From Setophaga petechia (taxonomy: Eukaryota > Chordata > Aves > Passeriformes > Parulidae): a stretch of DNA of 64,000 nucleotides. The stretch covers positions 5,518,001-5,582,000 of the forward strand of contig JANCRA010000012.1 in NCBI GenBank assembly GCA_024362935.1. Direction: 5' to 3'. The stretch's first letter is position 1. The number at the start of each line of letters is the position of its first letter. The position numbers were made by a program, and so were the translations under genes. A model generated the notes under the pieces. The model made no database searches. It was not told where the DNA came from and worked only from the letters and a program-made list of their open reading frames with translations. Shown here piece after piece: positions 36,411 through 49,388 of the stretch.

Positions 36411-39255
36411 GATTAGTCATTATTTAAGCAAAATACTATACAAAACTTGCCATGTTCATCTTTTATTTCTAATGCAAGGAAATGCATCTTAGGGTGTATT
36501 TTTAGATTTATTTGTAGAAATTATTGTATTATTTGTAAATACAGTATCTCTATATTTAATATATGGAATTTTTTTTCCTTTTAAGAGTGGAACTGGTTAA
36601 AACTTAAATGATACAAATTAAATATATTTTCGTCAGCAAATTTTCCATTTTAATAGAGCTCAGGAGAATACGTGTCATTACAATTGGGTGGGAATTAATC
36701 ACATCAAAATAGTCTGCTTAAAACATAATCACAAACACTTTAGTATTTGTTTATGAGACCAGCAAATAGATGCAGTCATTATAATCTGTGATTTGAATTG
36801 TTCTCTGAGTCTGTCTTTCTCCATTGGAACTGAAGAAAACTCAGTTCAGTGATGATGGTGCCCTGTTTGGGCACGTGGGTTTCTGCAGTCAGAGCTCATA
36901 AGAATAAATACAGAAGAAGGAGAAAAAAAGAAAAAATAAAAGGGAAAAAATAAAAAAAAAGGTCTACAACAAGAAAAAAAAAAAGTGAGATGAACGAGGT
37001 CTGGATTCATTCCACTTAACTTGAGATAGCCTGCTAAGTTAGGACCATCAGTCACTCTAGGCTCCCTGCACAGAAAAACAAATTAGAGATAGGAACCTTC
37101 AGAAGGCAATTTACCCCACCTAAGAATCATCTTCTGGTAGTTTGTCTCACACTGTTCACTACTGGGACAACCCTTGCTCCCAGACAAGGTATGCCACTTT
37201 ACTCCTGTAGGTGTCCTTGAGCTTAAGAGACAGACAAAGTGACAGAAATAGTAAGACATAGAAATTAGTAGACGTCTAATCAGAAAAAAAAATTAAGAGC
37301 ATGAGCAAGAAAAGATTAAGCACAAGTTAATCACCAGGGAAGAGAAAAATTGCAAAGAGGAAACTGAAGAACCAAAGAAAAATGCAACAAATTACAAAGA
37401 ATTCAAAACAAGAAAAAGCTTTTCTTCCTATTTATAAATTCAAATGAGCAGAGATAGCACTGCTGGTTGTGAATTAAGAGGCTGTGTTCCATTTATTATG
37501 TTTTACATTATTTTTATGTTGCAGTAGGCTGGAATTTCTCTAGCCAATTGGCAAATGTTTGTCCACACATGGGGTTTGATGAGCTATGAAGTTGATGATG
37601 ATTTCAAGTATGCTGGGACTTGTAATATTTCAAACATCTCAAATTACAGCCAAAGAAAACTACATCCATCCAGATAGGCAAAAATTCTCTAAGCACCCAG
37701 ACCCTACTGAGAAATTCAAATGAATAACCTTAGTGAAATATTTATATTCACTCACTAAGAAAGGAGTGGGGATAAAAGTGTTCATAAATTGAAAAAGCAT
37801 CTTGAACTAATTTTTAAGCCACCTATGCTAAAACAGGTTTACAAATAATTCAATGTCCATTATTTGTTGAGCCATATACATCTTGTTAACTAGAAGGATA
37901 AAATACTCCACTTCCCCCATTCAGCAGAACACTCTCTTTGACTTGGAAGTTGGGCAGCTACTAAACCCACTTAATTTACACGGGCTATGTAAGATGTTAA
38001 ATGAACCATAAAGGTCAGATGACAGAGACAAACAACCCTTTTCCCTGAAAATGCCAAGTTTCAGGGCCTTGGTCTCCCTTTCACACTGACACAGTGTGTG
38101 ACACTGGAGGACGTGGCTATCACTTTCTATAAATGGCTTAACCTTCAGCTTTGTGTGGTCTGTCTAGTACTATACCCTGACAATTAAAGAAAATCAATAT
38201 CTGGCACTTCAATGCTGAAAACATGGAACCCACTTTGGAGGTAAATAATTAGTTCAGAAACGCTTCAGGCAATAATTAACTAAACTAGACTTATTAGGAA
38301 CTCTTGCCTAAAGCATTTTTCCTTTTTAGAGGTGTTTAATATCTATCACATAACTTCTAAATTATTTAAATTTAGGCATTTCAGCTTTTAGCAGTGTTAT
38401 AATTAACATTGTTTGACTATTTACTTTTTTACACAATAAATTATTCTCAAATCACCACCGTAGCTTCACCTTAGTGAAGCTTTCGACCTCATGCTCATTT
38501 ATTTCAGTTTTCAAAGAAAAAAGCACAGAAATTATTTGATTCTGAAGCCTCTGATTTACATTTCTTTTTAATACTCATGGAGAGGGGGGATTGTTTTATA
38601 TGTTTCTGTTTGAATCTTAGATTATACATTTGATTATACAACACATTTGCACAGAGAATGCCCATGTAAACCACTGACCATGAGAGTGAAAGGCTAACAT
38701 CCTTAGTTGTCTGTGGGACATTTTTCACTGCCTTTAGAAGGAATAGGAACTTATGGGAGACTCTTATGGTGAAGTCCACAGATGTGACCAACATATTCCA
38801 AGTTTACCTCATTTGACTAAGTGACACAAAATAAAAAAATGTAATTTCTTTTGGCTAGATACATTATGGCTCATCAACTGGCTGGAAATAGAGAGTGGGA
38901 AGAGGTAATTTTTGTCAGACTAGATCTTTTTCTTTTTAATTTTCAACTCTTGAATTCTTATCCAGGTTGGGTCTTAGCAATTGCTCAATTTTGAAAACAT
39001 TTCTGTTGAAGTCAGCATTGCTTCTAAAGTTAAATAACACATGTAAAAATGTTCAGGATCTGGGCCCCTAGGTATGTTCTGTTACTATTGTAACACTGGA
39101 GAAGTAACATTTTGAAGGCAAAAAAAGACACTTCATGCTTCTGGGTGCAGTGGTTCTGTGGTATCCTCACTATCTAAGCTATTATCCTACCATGATTCTT
39201 GCAAGTAATTTACAAGAACAAAACAAGAGATTTTAACAAGGTTGGGCTTGGGGCT

Positions 39256-39296
39256 TGTGTGTGTGTGTGTGTGCGTGTGCATGCACGTGTGCATGC
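39256..39296 (+). repeat. TG dinucleotide microsatellite with interruptions
   Basis: (TG)n for about 9 units, then interrupted by GCGTGTGCATGCACGTGTGC. The alternating purine-pyrimidine character persists for roughly 40 bp, which makes it Z-DNA-prone. Confidence 0.92.
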
Positions 39297-42200
39297 TGGT
39301 CAGAAATCCATCCGTCACCTTCAGAACTCTGTGGAAAAAACTTATTCTAGAACATTTAAACTAAATAAAAGGGAAAGAAAAATCCTAAAACCCAGGTTTG
39401 TATGCCTAAAGCTAAACAAATTGGTCACCCACAGCCCCTCTGAGATCAATGGAAGGAGTTAAAGAATCTCTACATAGAATACTACTCTTTTTTCTCCTTT
39501 AATTGAACTGCTTGATGGATAAAATTAGTATTGTATATAATGTATCTGCTCCAGTGCCTCATGAATTTAATGGGTACAAAAGTACACTTCATCTTACGCT
39601 GCTTTAAAAAGCCTAAACACTGTAGGAATTAACAGTCATGGATTACTTTCTATATTTTACATCACCCATTTAATAATTTAAAGGTGACTAGTTGGGAAAG
39701 TCAAACACAGAATCATAAGGCTTTACCATATAAAGCAAAGTGAATACTTGTGGAAACTGAGACACTCTAACACAGTAGAGAATTGTCCTGTTTTATTTCA
39801 CCTACCAATCTTGAAATGCAGAAGTACAAATAATGCAAGCAAGATATCTGATTTCAGTAACACACTTATGCTTCCTGTATACTCTCTACAAAGACATTCA
39901 GTTCTCTGAGCCTTGGCACATATTCTACAGTAGAATACATAACTTATCTTCTGGATCTGATTTATTGGCTGTAAAAGGGTTATAAACAGCTTATAGTATG
40001 GGAAAATTGTGACCTCCTTTTAGTAATATAGAATGCAAGCAGCTACGTATATAAGTTTTTAAACTCTCATAAGTCAACAGAAATTAAGTTCATGATTTAT
40101 AAGTTGTTCAGAGGGCCAAGTGCTTGTGCCTCCCTTAGCAAAACGTAAATTGCTCTCAAAACACTATTAACAGTACTTACAAGTTCTCCACAAACTACAT
40201 GGAAGGTCTGAGAAAAGACCCTTAACTTTTAGGCATACAAATTTAGGTAAGACAAACTTTGCCTATCAGTAATTTTCCATTAGACATTTCTCTCCCCATT
40301 ATCTTGTAATTTTTTTATATGATTGTCATATATCATGATTCCTATTTTTACTTATTTCTTACAGTTTTATATCACTGATACATCAACAATCACAATATAT
40401 TAACAGTGTGAATGTTTAATTTTCTTGTGACATGTTTAAATTTTAAAGCTCAATTCAGTTACAATATTTAAGGTTTCATCCATAAAAGGTTTAATTAAAC
40501 ACAATTTATTAGGAGTAGTATTATTTGACTGATTTTTATTTATTTTCAGAAATTGAGGTATAATAGGAACAAAACTTTAGAAAATGCCAATATCTACAAT
40601 TTTTTAAAATAAAAATTCCACCAAGGGTGTAAAGTATTCATTATTCAGTATGTTCTATAGATACTTGGGGAAAAAATCATAAGGTGGGTACATACTTGCC
40701 TTTTCTAAGACTATAGATTTGACTTCAGTATAAGAGTAAAAAATATTAAAAATAAAACATGCAGTCACATGAAATATTGTAAAAACACTCCATGGAGGAT
40801 AAAATAGGTTTACAAATAAGTTCTTATAAGGTTTTTGTTGAAGGCCAGGGTTACAACAAAATAAAGTCAAATGGTGCATTTTATTATTTCATACCCATTA
40901 CAACCTCATGGGTAGATGAGGTTACTGTGAAAACAGATTGATTAATTTTCCATATACTCCTATGTTTTTATATTGATCTTCACCTTCTTTGTGTTCTTTT
41001 GCCTTTCATGGACTGTTTACCACAGCAAGTTTGGCAGACCATTTTTAGTGCTACTCCCGTGTTCAGTGTAGAACTTCACTATGACAAGCATTTCATTCTG
41101 GTTGTAATAATTCAAGGGAAGTCTAAACTGAAGAACGAAATCCTGGCCCTTTTCAGAATAATTCATCTGAAGTCTTAGACATTTTAGGTACAGTCAGCCA
41201 GCTTCTACAACATTTGGTTGGTTTCCATATATTTTTTCATTTCTTTCCATTCCTCCTGCCCTCTAGAGACATTTTTAATTCCCAGTAAACATTGCATCTC
41301 ATACGAAATATATTTGCTCTGTTGTGTTGAAAATAGTTCAACAGAGAACAAATAGAAACATTGACAGTCTAGAAGTAGGATGCCATTCAAACTGAAGGAG
41401 CAGGAGGAAACACAAGTGGAGGAATTAACTTTACAGCAGATAATGTTTCTTGTTTCTGTATGACCACAAGTCATCCTCAAAAGCATTTTATCATGAAACA
41501 ATCATACAAACCTCTGCCCAACTGGGATAAGAGCTCAGTCTAACTGAAATGTACATTAGCATGAAGGAAAGTTTAATTGCCACTCTCAAGACTGTCAACT
41601 GCAAGTTTTTTGAACAATAAAGATTACATTCCTGTCTCCTCAATAAACTCCCTGCTGTACTACAGGAAGATTTTCACTGGAGTTTGTCTAGATTTATTGT
41701 GAAACTACATTCATATAAATTTATTATAAAAATGATGGCTTTTAGATGTCTTTAATGTAAACACATCCAACAAGTATTTAATGTCTGAACTGTCCAACAT
41801 TTTCCCAGATATTCAGGTGGTGCTTCTGTGCTTGAAATCAAAGATGTATTTTTATTTAATGATATTCCACAATCAGTATTAAAAATACATTTATATCTAT
41901 ATTTGCATTTATATTTATACTTTCTGTCATATTTTTGAATATGCTGTCACATGCCCAACTAATTAGGGAACTAAATGGAGAATTTAGAGCATCCTATATC
42001 TCAGCTGACCTTGGGTATGTCAGTGGAAAAGTGACAGAACACATGCATGAGATCAAATTATTGGCTCTTTCTCTGACATGTTAGCAGTGATGAGGAAAGC
42101 AGATGGAAAAAAAATATTAGCTATTGATCCCTTTCTCATTCCTGCATACCCTTTAATTAGATTTAGATTATAAATAATGCTATTGTATCTTGTGACAGTA

Positions 42201-43084
42201 TACATGAAATGATGGCCTGAACTGTATCTATGTATATTTTGAGATATGAGTCAAACTGAGTGATTGGGAATTTTATGCATTAGAAACATGGTTTTTGTGA
42301 CATTGCAATTTTTTTTTTTAAAATTACCATTAAAAAAAATAGAATGCACTTTTGAATGCATAATCAGGAAATGGACAATGAAAGCTAACCAGGACACCAA
42401 TATGGTCAGGATTTTTGTCCCTTTGTATGTGCCGTGGCTGTCACTGCATCAGCATTTGTCAAGCCAATACCATGCAAACAAGCAAACATGTCCCTCCATT
42501 TTACACACAGTGGTACCTCACTAAATTATCCTTCACAAAGCTGATGGGAGTCCAGCAGAGCTTTTCAGCTTAGATCTGTTGTCACATGGGGACTGCTCTC
42601 TGACTGTAAAACAAGCTCTCTCCTACAGTAGACCACATCAACAGCCTGATCACAGACTCCTATGATTTGCCAGAAAAGCAGCACACCTGAGCAGCTGAGA
42701 AGTCTGGATAATTCTCCTGCATGCTTTGAATTCTGGATGGGCTTATTAGCAAGAGATCTGTGTTATAAAACTGCAATTACACAGCACAGGGTGCTATGCT
42801 AGTTCCTGGCACACAGGTGACCCCAGCTATCTGTTAAGAAAAGCTAAATTCAAGAGTTTGGTGCAGAGAGACAAGAATTTCACACAGGGGCAATTCTATA
42901 TTGGTTCACTTCACATTGTCATGCTCTGTTAATCTCAAAACATCGTCACTTCAATGATGTTTAAAACAAATACATGAAAGTATACACCTGAAATGAAATA
43001 TAGGGCATGTAATTAAAGTTACCGATTTGGATTTCCCATTCTGTTAGAGAGTGGGGAGAGTAGCAATGAAGTACACTCTTCTCA

Positions 43085-43320
43085 TTGGTGGCAAACAGGA
43101 CAAGAGGCAAATTGAAGAACATAAAATTCTATATGAAAACAACAATTTCTCTTTTATTATTACTTTTCACGGGTAGGATCATCAAACAGTGGAATAAATT
43201 GCTGAGAGGGATTGCACTGTTCAAAGCACTCAAACCTGATTAATCAAGGTCCTGAGAAACTGGTTAGTTGACAATCTCCACCAGTCCCTGCCAAGTTCAG
43301 CTATTCTGCAAAAAGACATA
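43085..43320 (+). mobile_element. CR1 LINE, old 3' fragment
   Basis: An old, diverged CR1 3' end, sense on plus. Recognisable pieces are GGACAAGAGGCAAATTGAAG (43,100), CAGTGGAATAAATTGCTGAG (43,188), an internal TCAAAGCACTCAAAC block, AAGGTCCTGAGAAACTGGTT, and CCAAGTTCAGCTATTCTGC in place of the usual CCAACCTCAGCTATTCTGTG. The divergence places it among the older CR1 insertions here. It is non-coding. Confidence 0.72.
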
Positions 43321-43350
43321 CATTTTAGTGAATGTCAGCTGCTTTTTAAG

Positions 43351-43383
43351 ATATAATTTTATATATATAAATATATATATATA
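43351..43383 (+). repeat. AT-rich dinucleotide repeat
   Basis: (AT)n runs interrupted by TTTT and AA, ending at ATAC. Confidence 0.9.
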
Positions 43384-44489
43384 CTCTTTAAAGACATGTT
43401 GCATGAATATGCTGATGACAGACCTTCCAAGTATTTTCTACTAGAGGATCAAAACTTGATATTTATTATTTTAAAAGTGGGTTACAGTCCCCCATGATAG
43501 GACAGATCAAAAAACTCAGATGCCATACGTGTTACAAAGCTTCCCATTCAAAGCCATCTAGTTAAAAAAACCAAAAAAACCCAAAAAACCCAAATCCCTT
43601 TATTTTTTCCTTTCATTTAAAATACTATTCACTGCACTCCATTCCACACACCATGAAATCTACTTCTCTGTTCCTTCCTCCCAAAGCACCACCAAATCTA
43701 AGTTATAGGAAGGATTTTGGAGGAGGGGAGGACGTGGAAAAGAAGATCAGAAGAGGTTCATCCAGCCATTTCTCTTATGGATGGCCTGTTGCCAATGACT
43801 TCTCAGCATATGGATACAGCAATGGGCAGAAGGGCTGAATCTTAAAAAAACTCAGTGAGATGGTTTGAATGGAATAATCTTAATGGAGTGGCTCTTCTTC
43901 AGTAAACACAAGCCACTGGGAAGTCATGGATTGCAGTTGGGTATTAGTAAGTGCACTACAGTTCTCCATGGCCTGCAATGTTCTGTCAAAGTAATTCCAA
44001 AGCCTCAGATATCTGGAGCTGGTGCAAACAGGAGACAGCCATAAATACAATGTCAAAGGCATTTGGTTTTCCTTATTTAATTCACCGAAAATATAATTTT
44101 CCCCAGAGACAGGAGATGAAAGAGACTTGGTAAAAGGGAATTTTTCTCAGTCCAACAGGAGATTGTCAAGACGGGTGTCTTGTCAGGCTCTGTTGGCTTT
44201 ACTAATTTACTTATTTCCTGATTTCCTTCAGACCTCATCACCTTTGTTAAGAAACAGTACTGTACTTCTTTTTACATTTATGTCTGTAATTTGAATTTTT
44301 TTTTTAAGTGAATTAAGTGACTTTGAGGATTAGTGGAATTTTGGCTTGGGTTTTTTGGGTTGTTTGGGGGGGGTTGTTGTTTGGTTTAGGTTGTTTTGTT
44401 ATTAAAGACAGCTGCTCTTAAAATGTGCTGGATTAGAGACTAAATCCCTTGCAATTAATAAAGAAACATATTAGTGTAAAAAAACCCAA
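43384..44489. other. Non-coding sequence with A/C and G/T tracts
   Basis: No supported gene. It contains an A-rich stretch with CCC tracts near 43,564-43,600 and a G/T-rich tract near 44,340-44,400 that carries a canonical G-quadruplex motif (listed separately). Confidence 0.6.
44348..44373 (+). other. Putative G-quadruplex motif
   Basis: The run reads GGG, six T, GGG, TTGTTT, then eight G, satisfying the G3+N1-7 pattern four times when the final G8 supplies two tracts. It lies about 120 bp upstream of the composite LTR. Folding is inference. Confidence 0.45.
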
Positions 44490-44844
44490 ACAATTACAAG
44501 TTAAAAAGGAAAGCAGCTGCCAGGGATCTCATTGAGGAGGATCAGGGCTGCCCTAGGCCAGCTCCACCCAGCTTGGCCAAGTTGGAAACATCACTGGGAA
44601 AAGAGATTTAACAAAGGTCAAAACACTGCGCAGCACTGAAAAGTGAGGTAAAACACTGGGAGAAATAGTCCTGCAGACACCCAGATCAATAAAGAAGGAG
44701 GAGAGGTTCCAGAGATAAGATCCAGCTGCAACCTGTGGAGGAGACCACGGTGGAGCAGGTGTTTCCTTGCAGCCCTTGGAGAGATACTGCTGGAGCAGAT
44801 ATCAACACTGCAGCCTGTGGGAGATGACACATGGGATGGTGGAG

Positions 44845-44849
44845 GTGGA
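44845..44849. repeat. Target-site duplication, left copy (GTGGA)
   Basis: The 5-bp GTGGA before the nested LTR is repeated directly after it at 45,312-45,316. Five-base duplications are typical of ERVL integration. Confidence 0.75.
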
Positions 44850-45311
44850 TATCCTGGTTTTGGGCAGGATGGTGAATTTTTCCACAGTAGCTGTGAGGGG
44901 GTGGAGGCTGAACCCATGTGGATGTGTGGAGGTTGTTATTCTACACCACTCACTTCCCTGCCAGGGAGAGAAAGGAAGGGATTCTCACTTCCGAGGATGG
45001 GAGTGTGACTGGTATTTGTGAAGGAAGAGATGGCCTGTGGAGGGTCTGCTGCCATTTCATTAATTGTCTCAGGGGTCATTAGGTGCTGGATTGGTCAGTG
45101 AGCATCTTTTGCGTGTAAACCACCCTCATTTTGTATACTTTTGTTATTAATATTGATTCTGCTTCCATTTGTTTTCTTGTAAATGATTCTTATCACAACT
45201 CAGGATCTCTTTTGTCTCTCTCACCAGAGGGAATGGGAGAAGGCGAGAAGATTGTGGTTTGCTTTTTAGTGGGAGAAATTAATTAGGGAATACAATTCCT
45301 AAACCACCACA
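44850..45311 (+). mobile_element. Nested avian solo LTR (ERVL-like), 462 bp
   Basis: It begins TATCCTGGTTTTGGGCAGGA (one base off the usual TGTCCTGGTTT start) and continues through CACAGTAGCTG, a GTCAGTGAGCATCTTTTGCG block (45,096), a T-rich ATTATTAAT-type signal region, CTTATCACAACTCAGGATCT, CAGAGGGAATGGGAGAAGGC, and ends CCTAAACCACCACA. I know this start-to-end arrangement from a common avian LTR. It is flanked by the 5-bp duplication GTGGA and lies inside another LTR, in the same orientation. No internal retroviral sequence remains, so it is a solo LTR. The order of events is that the outer LTR came first and this one landed in it later. Confidence 0.85.
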
Positions 45312-45316
45312 GTGGA
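45312..45316. repeat. Target-site duplication, right copy (GTGGA)
   Basis: Exact repeat of 44,845-44,849, immediately after the ACCACA end of the nested LTR. Confidence 0.75.
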
Positions 45317-48300
45317 TATGGTCTGAAGGAACTGTGGCATGTGGCAGACCCACATAGAGTGGTTTTCCCTTGAGGACTGCAGCCCCTTGGAAGTAACTGT
45401 GCAGAAGCAAGGAAAAGTCTCAGGAGGCAAGAGCAGCAAAGAGGTTTTTATGGACTCATCACTATTCTCCCACTCCACATCCTCCCTGTGCCTCCTGAAG
45501 ACAGGAGGAGGAGAAATTTCGAATGAAGTAGTGAAGCTGAACTTTGGGAAAAAGAGGAGAGAATAAGTGATCTTGAAATATTGTCTTTTTTCTTACTATC
45601 AACACCAATTTATCGTCGATACCTTGGACAAATTCTCCCAAGTTCAGTCTGTTTTTCTTTTAAGATTTATTCATAGGTTATCTCCCTGTGCCTGTCTCAT
45701 TTTCTTCCACTGTCCTGTTGAGGAGCAGGAGTGAAAGCAAGGCTGTGTAGCTATCTGGTTGCAGGCCAAAGTTAATCTACCTTGGTATAAAATCCAAATA
45801 AATCCTTGAATATCAGGAGCAGCAATATTTTTAAATTCATTGTCAACATGTAGATAGATTCTGTGAAGAGTTTGTAGCCTATGAATATATGTAAATATAT
45901 GCATAGTATGTGCAGTACAGGAGGAATCTCACTAAAAGTACCCAACTTTTGTTAACAGTCCCATAGAAGATGTGAAGACAAACTTTCTGTTGTAAATATC
46001 AGCATCTCCAAAAGGCCAGAAGAACCCTCACATATGGAAGACTAAATATTTCTCCCTCTACCACATAAGCTCTACAGACTAAATCTTTAATTTTTTTACC
46101 AATGTTGCTGTCATAACTCCTGAGTGTAACATCTATGAGAGTAAGAAAGACAATAAGCTCAAACCAGACACAGTGTACTTCACTATATATATACACATAT
46201 ATTTATCTAGTATATTTAAGATAACTTTCTCTTTATCATTTTATTAATGATTTTTTTGCATTTACCTGTGCCAAGATTATCCCACAGGGTTTTTTTTCCT
46301 TCTAATTATCTATTTTCATATGATTTTAACCCAAGAAAGATCTTGTATTCAGGGCCTTGAAATAGGAAAGGGTATTTGGTCTTGCAGTTAATTTGACACA
46401 TATTTAATATCTTGCCACATTTTCAGGTAGCAGAGGGATCAAGGTGTCTCATTACATAAGAGCATTTTGATATTCTAAAATGGTGCTGCAAGGTGTCGCA
46501 TTTCAATACTTGCCCACTTTTAACTCATGCTTATTTAAGCCCTGCTAATGGAATTAGAGAGTTATGATGTTTCCTGGCAGTAGGTATATTGTCCTGTAGA
46601 TTTTTGCAGAACTTCCATTATCATTAAAGGGAGCTACACACTAGAGTACCAATGTCTATTAATACAAATAGCATCTTCCACAAACAGTCTTCTAAACAGC
46701 AATTTGGTTGTCCTAAAGCTCTCTAGTCATTCAGGAGAAATTACTCTGATGTCAACACTTTAGCAGCAAAGAAACATCCATTCCTCTATAACCACTCACA
46801 AGAGACTCTCAAGCAAGACCTTTTTTTATTTTGTTTTAGTTAGTGGAAATGTCTTCTATTCTTGAGCCTATTAACTTGTAACAATAGAAATAATAGGAGC
46901 TGAGACAGGTGTAGAAAGTTTAATTCTCTTCTCTCTTGTGAGCTTCAAATTTAAAAAGGGAGTTCAAAATTCATGATAAAAAAGGTTATTAAAATTCATG
47001 AATGCCAGTATAATATAATTTTGATCTGCACAGTTTTTCAGGAATTGTTGTCAGTTTCTATTCCACTGTTAGCCATCATTAACAGCAAATATGACAGATA
47101 CACTAATGAAATCGATTTGGTCATGTTATCAATTTAATTCAAAAACGTAACCCCATTTTATTACCGTGTAAGTTATAAAGGCTTATAGGCTAATGTCATC
47201 TGTCACTGTAAGAGTTCTCTGCTGGACTTCTTAATAAATAAATGTATGTTTATTTTATTTTTTTATATTTTTAATTAATTACTTCAGTAAAGCAGTAATG
47301 CTGGTTTAGCTCATAGTAAGACTGAAATATTGGTCAATGCACTCTAGTAGGGGAAACCTTTCAGTAAAATGAAAATAGCAATAGAGTATTGCCTTGGAGC
47401 CTTGCTACAGCTGAGCAATAGATCACTGTGCAGCAATATTCCCTGCAGCCAACTCACTGTCTTAGAAATTAATACATTCCTCATACCCCTATAAGAGGTG
47501 TGCCTTGTTGTAAGGACATTTTTTAAGGTACAGTGAAAGCAGGACTGTCTTCATAGACATAACTCTCTCATTAATAACATTAGAAGGCTCAGCAAAATAT
47601 TCCTCCTTATATATGCCAATATTCCTTTTAAGCATTGATTATCTGATGAAGCCGCTTTATATCTTTTATATTTGTTTGGAGAAATAACAGACAAGGTTAG
47701 CTATCATTATGACAGGTGTCACGAGATGGCATCATTAGACACAGCCCTTTGAAATATTTCACTGAGTAACCAAATTTGTAAACTTGGGAAGCTTCTCAAT
47801 TATGAATATAAGCTAAGGCATTATCTTAAAAAGTGGAATGAACAGCAATACTTTTACTTCTGGTTCAAGTTTTTTCTTCAGGAAGAATTAGTTTTGGAGC
47901 ACAGAAAAGTATTGTTGGATGTAAATAGCTGTTTTACAAGCTGATTGCCTTGTCTCTAGACCAAGGCATCTTCACAAGTAGAAAGTGAACAAGCTTTAAT
48001 GTGCATCTATCTAGACTTTGTACTTATAGTACTGATAATTCTTGTACTTACAACTCTTCACAAGACAGTAAAAGAATGATAAAAGGCTTCTGAAAAAACA
48101 AGCATTTTTAACTGGGGAGAGATACTGAAGAAATCTTTCATTCCTGTTCATCTCAGAAAGCTATTTAAACTGCAGTGGTTTCATATTATGCAGCCCATAC
48201 AAAATCCCCTCAAGAGTAACAAACCTGAGGGCCAGTTGCCATCTGGCATCCAAGTGCTCAGCTAGAGGCAACTAAAAGCTGGGCTTTCAGTTGGTACTGC

Positions 48301-49335
48301 ATCACACACTGCCAAACCCACGCTGGCAGCCAAATCTGGATATCCAACCTTAAAATAATTCCTTTGGTTACGATTGCAGTGGGTATGTCTACACAGCACT
48401 ACAGGGTGCAACCAATGGGAGAAAAAGGAGATGAGAGGAAGCTTGCTGAGTTTGTCAAAATGCCTAAGGTGACTGACTACAGTCACCCTCTAAACAATAA
48501 AAAATGGCCTTGCCATGGAGTCAGTGACAAAGATTTCTTCCAATGATATTTTGTTAGTCTATGAAGAATAAGTACTAAAGTACAGGAAACATTAACCTGA
48601 TGTGGACAATAAAACACAAAGATTTCACAATTTCACAACTGTTCCCTCTAACTTGCTGTATTTATCTTTGGGTTTAGACAATTCTCATGTGTTCCTGGTT
48701 TGGAAGAAACGCTATAGCAACACATATAGGTTCCCAGAAAAGCCTTCATCTCAAGAAAAAGACATGGCCATTTACTCTTCTCAAGAACTGTCCGTGTCAT
48801 TTTCAGGGGTATGAGTTTCCTGTGCACGATGTGGTCATTTTTATTCACTTAGCTAGAATTTTAGCCACTCTAGAGCTCACCTCCAGAGCTTTGATTTGTC
48901 TTGCATGAGCTGAAAGCTACATTATCACTCTCATGTTGCACTCTTCAGTATTCTGAGAAGAAACAAATCTGTCTGTGGAGAAAACCAAGTGTTCCATGGC
49001 TTCATTGAGGCAGAAATTTTAAGTAGCATCAAATTAAATATAATTATCTTCAAGCACCAATGTAGATTTTTGTTTGCTAATAGCACGCCATTTAGACTTA
49101 TATGTTTTAAAGTTGCCATCCATGTACAATTTCTGCTTTGGAGTCTGCTTAAATGCATCTTTGTAGAGTGAATAGAGAGTGGAGAGAGAAGGAGCCACAT
49201 TAATTTTCATCTATCCAGGTGGATATTGTCTGCATATACAGGAAGAACTATATGACCCTTGCAGTTGCTTTAGTCTTTGTGCTGGGAAGGCCCTCTTTAC
49301 TGCCACTGGGAGTCTGTGAGCTGTTTTGTGCAACG

Positions 49336-49388
49336 TGTTTGTAAATTAACACAGCCAGGCTGTTAATGTGCAAACACATTAACAAACA
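49336..49388. promoter_or_regulatory. Forkhead-motif cluster with a perfect hairpin
   Basis: TGTTTGTAAA at 49,336-49,345, GCAAACA at 49,370-49,376 and AACAAACA at 49,381-49,388 are three forkhead-type cores within 53 bp. A perfect 9-bp inverted repeat, GTTAATGTG (49,362-49,370) and CACATTAAC (49,375-49,383), lies among them with a CAAA loop. The arrangement resembles an enhancer element. Binding is inference. Confidence 0.35.

Larger units (their letters stand above)
33816..43084. other. AT-rich non-coding sequence
   Basis: No supported gene. It holds an ATA/GTA microsatellite (36,381-36,410), a purine-rich A/G tract (36,905-36,985) and a TG repeat (39,256-39,296), listed where distinct. Open frames are all below 100 codons. 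If the 33.7 kb exon is real, this would be part of the following intron. Confidence 0.6.
44490..45787 (+). mobile_element. Older avian ERVL-type LTR, split by a nested LTR
   Basis: This is an LTR of the same type as 32.8-33.1 kb, plus orientation, interrupted at 44,850-45,316 by another LTR. The left part holds a GGAAAGCAGCTGCCAGGGAT block (44,508), GGTCAAAACACTGCGCAGCA (44,617), and the internal reiterated unit of the type GCAGCCxGTGGAGxAGACCA-CxxTGGAGCAG near 44,733-44,845. The right part resumes with TATGGTCTGAAGGAACTG (45,317), then GAGGACTGCAGCCCCTTGGA, CAAATTCTCCCAAGTTCAGT (45,629), and ends in a GGCCAAAGTTAATCTACC stretch corresponding to the LTR terminus. Joining the two sides across the inserted LTR restores the expected order. 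The 5' boundary is approximate. The copy is old and has no coding capacity. Confidence 0.75.

Noticed and set aside
32770..45787. The two similar LTRs at 32.8 and 45.8 kb as the ends of one provirus
   Set aside because: The 12 kb between them shows no gag, pol or primer-binding-site remnant but contains an old CR1 and ordinary AT-rich sequence. The LTRs differ in structure and divergence, so they are independent insertions.
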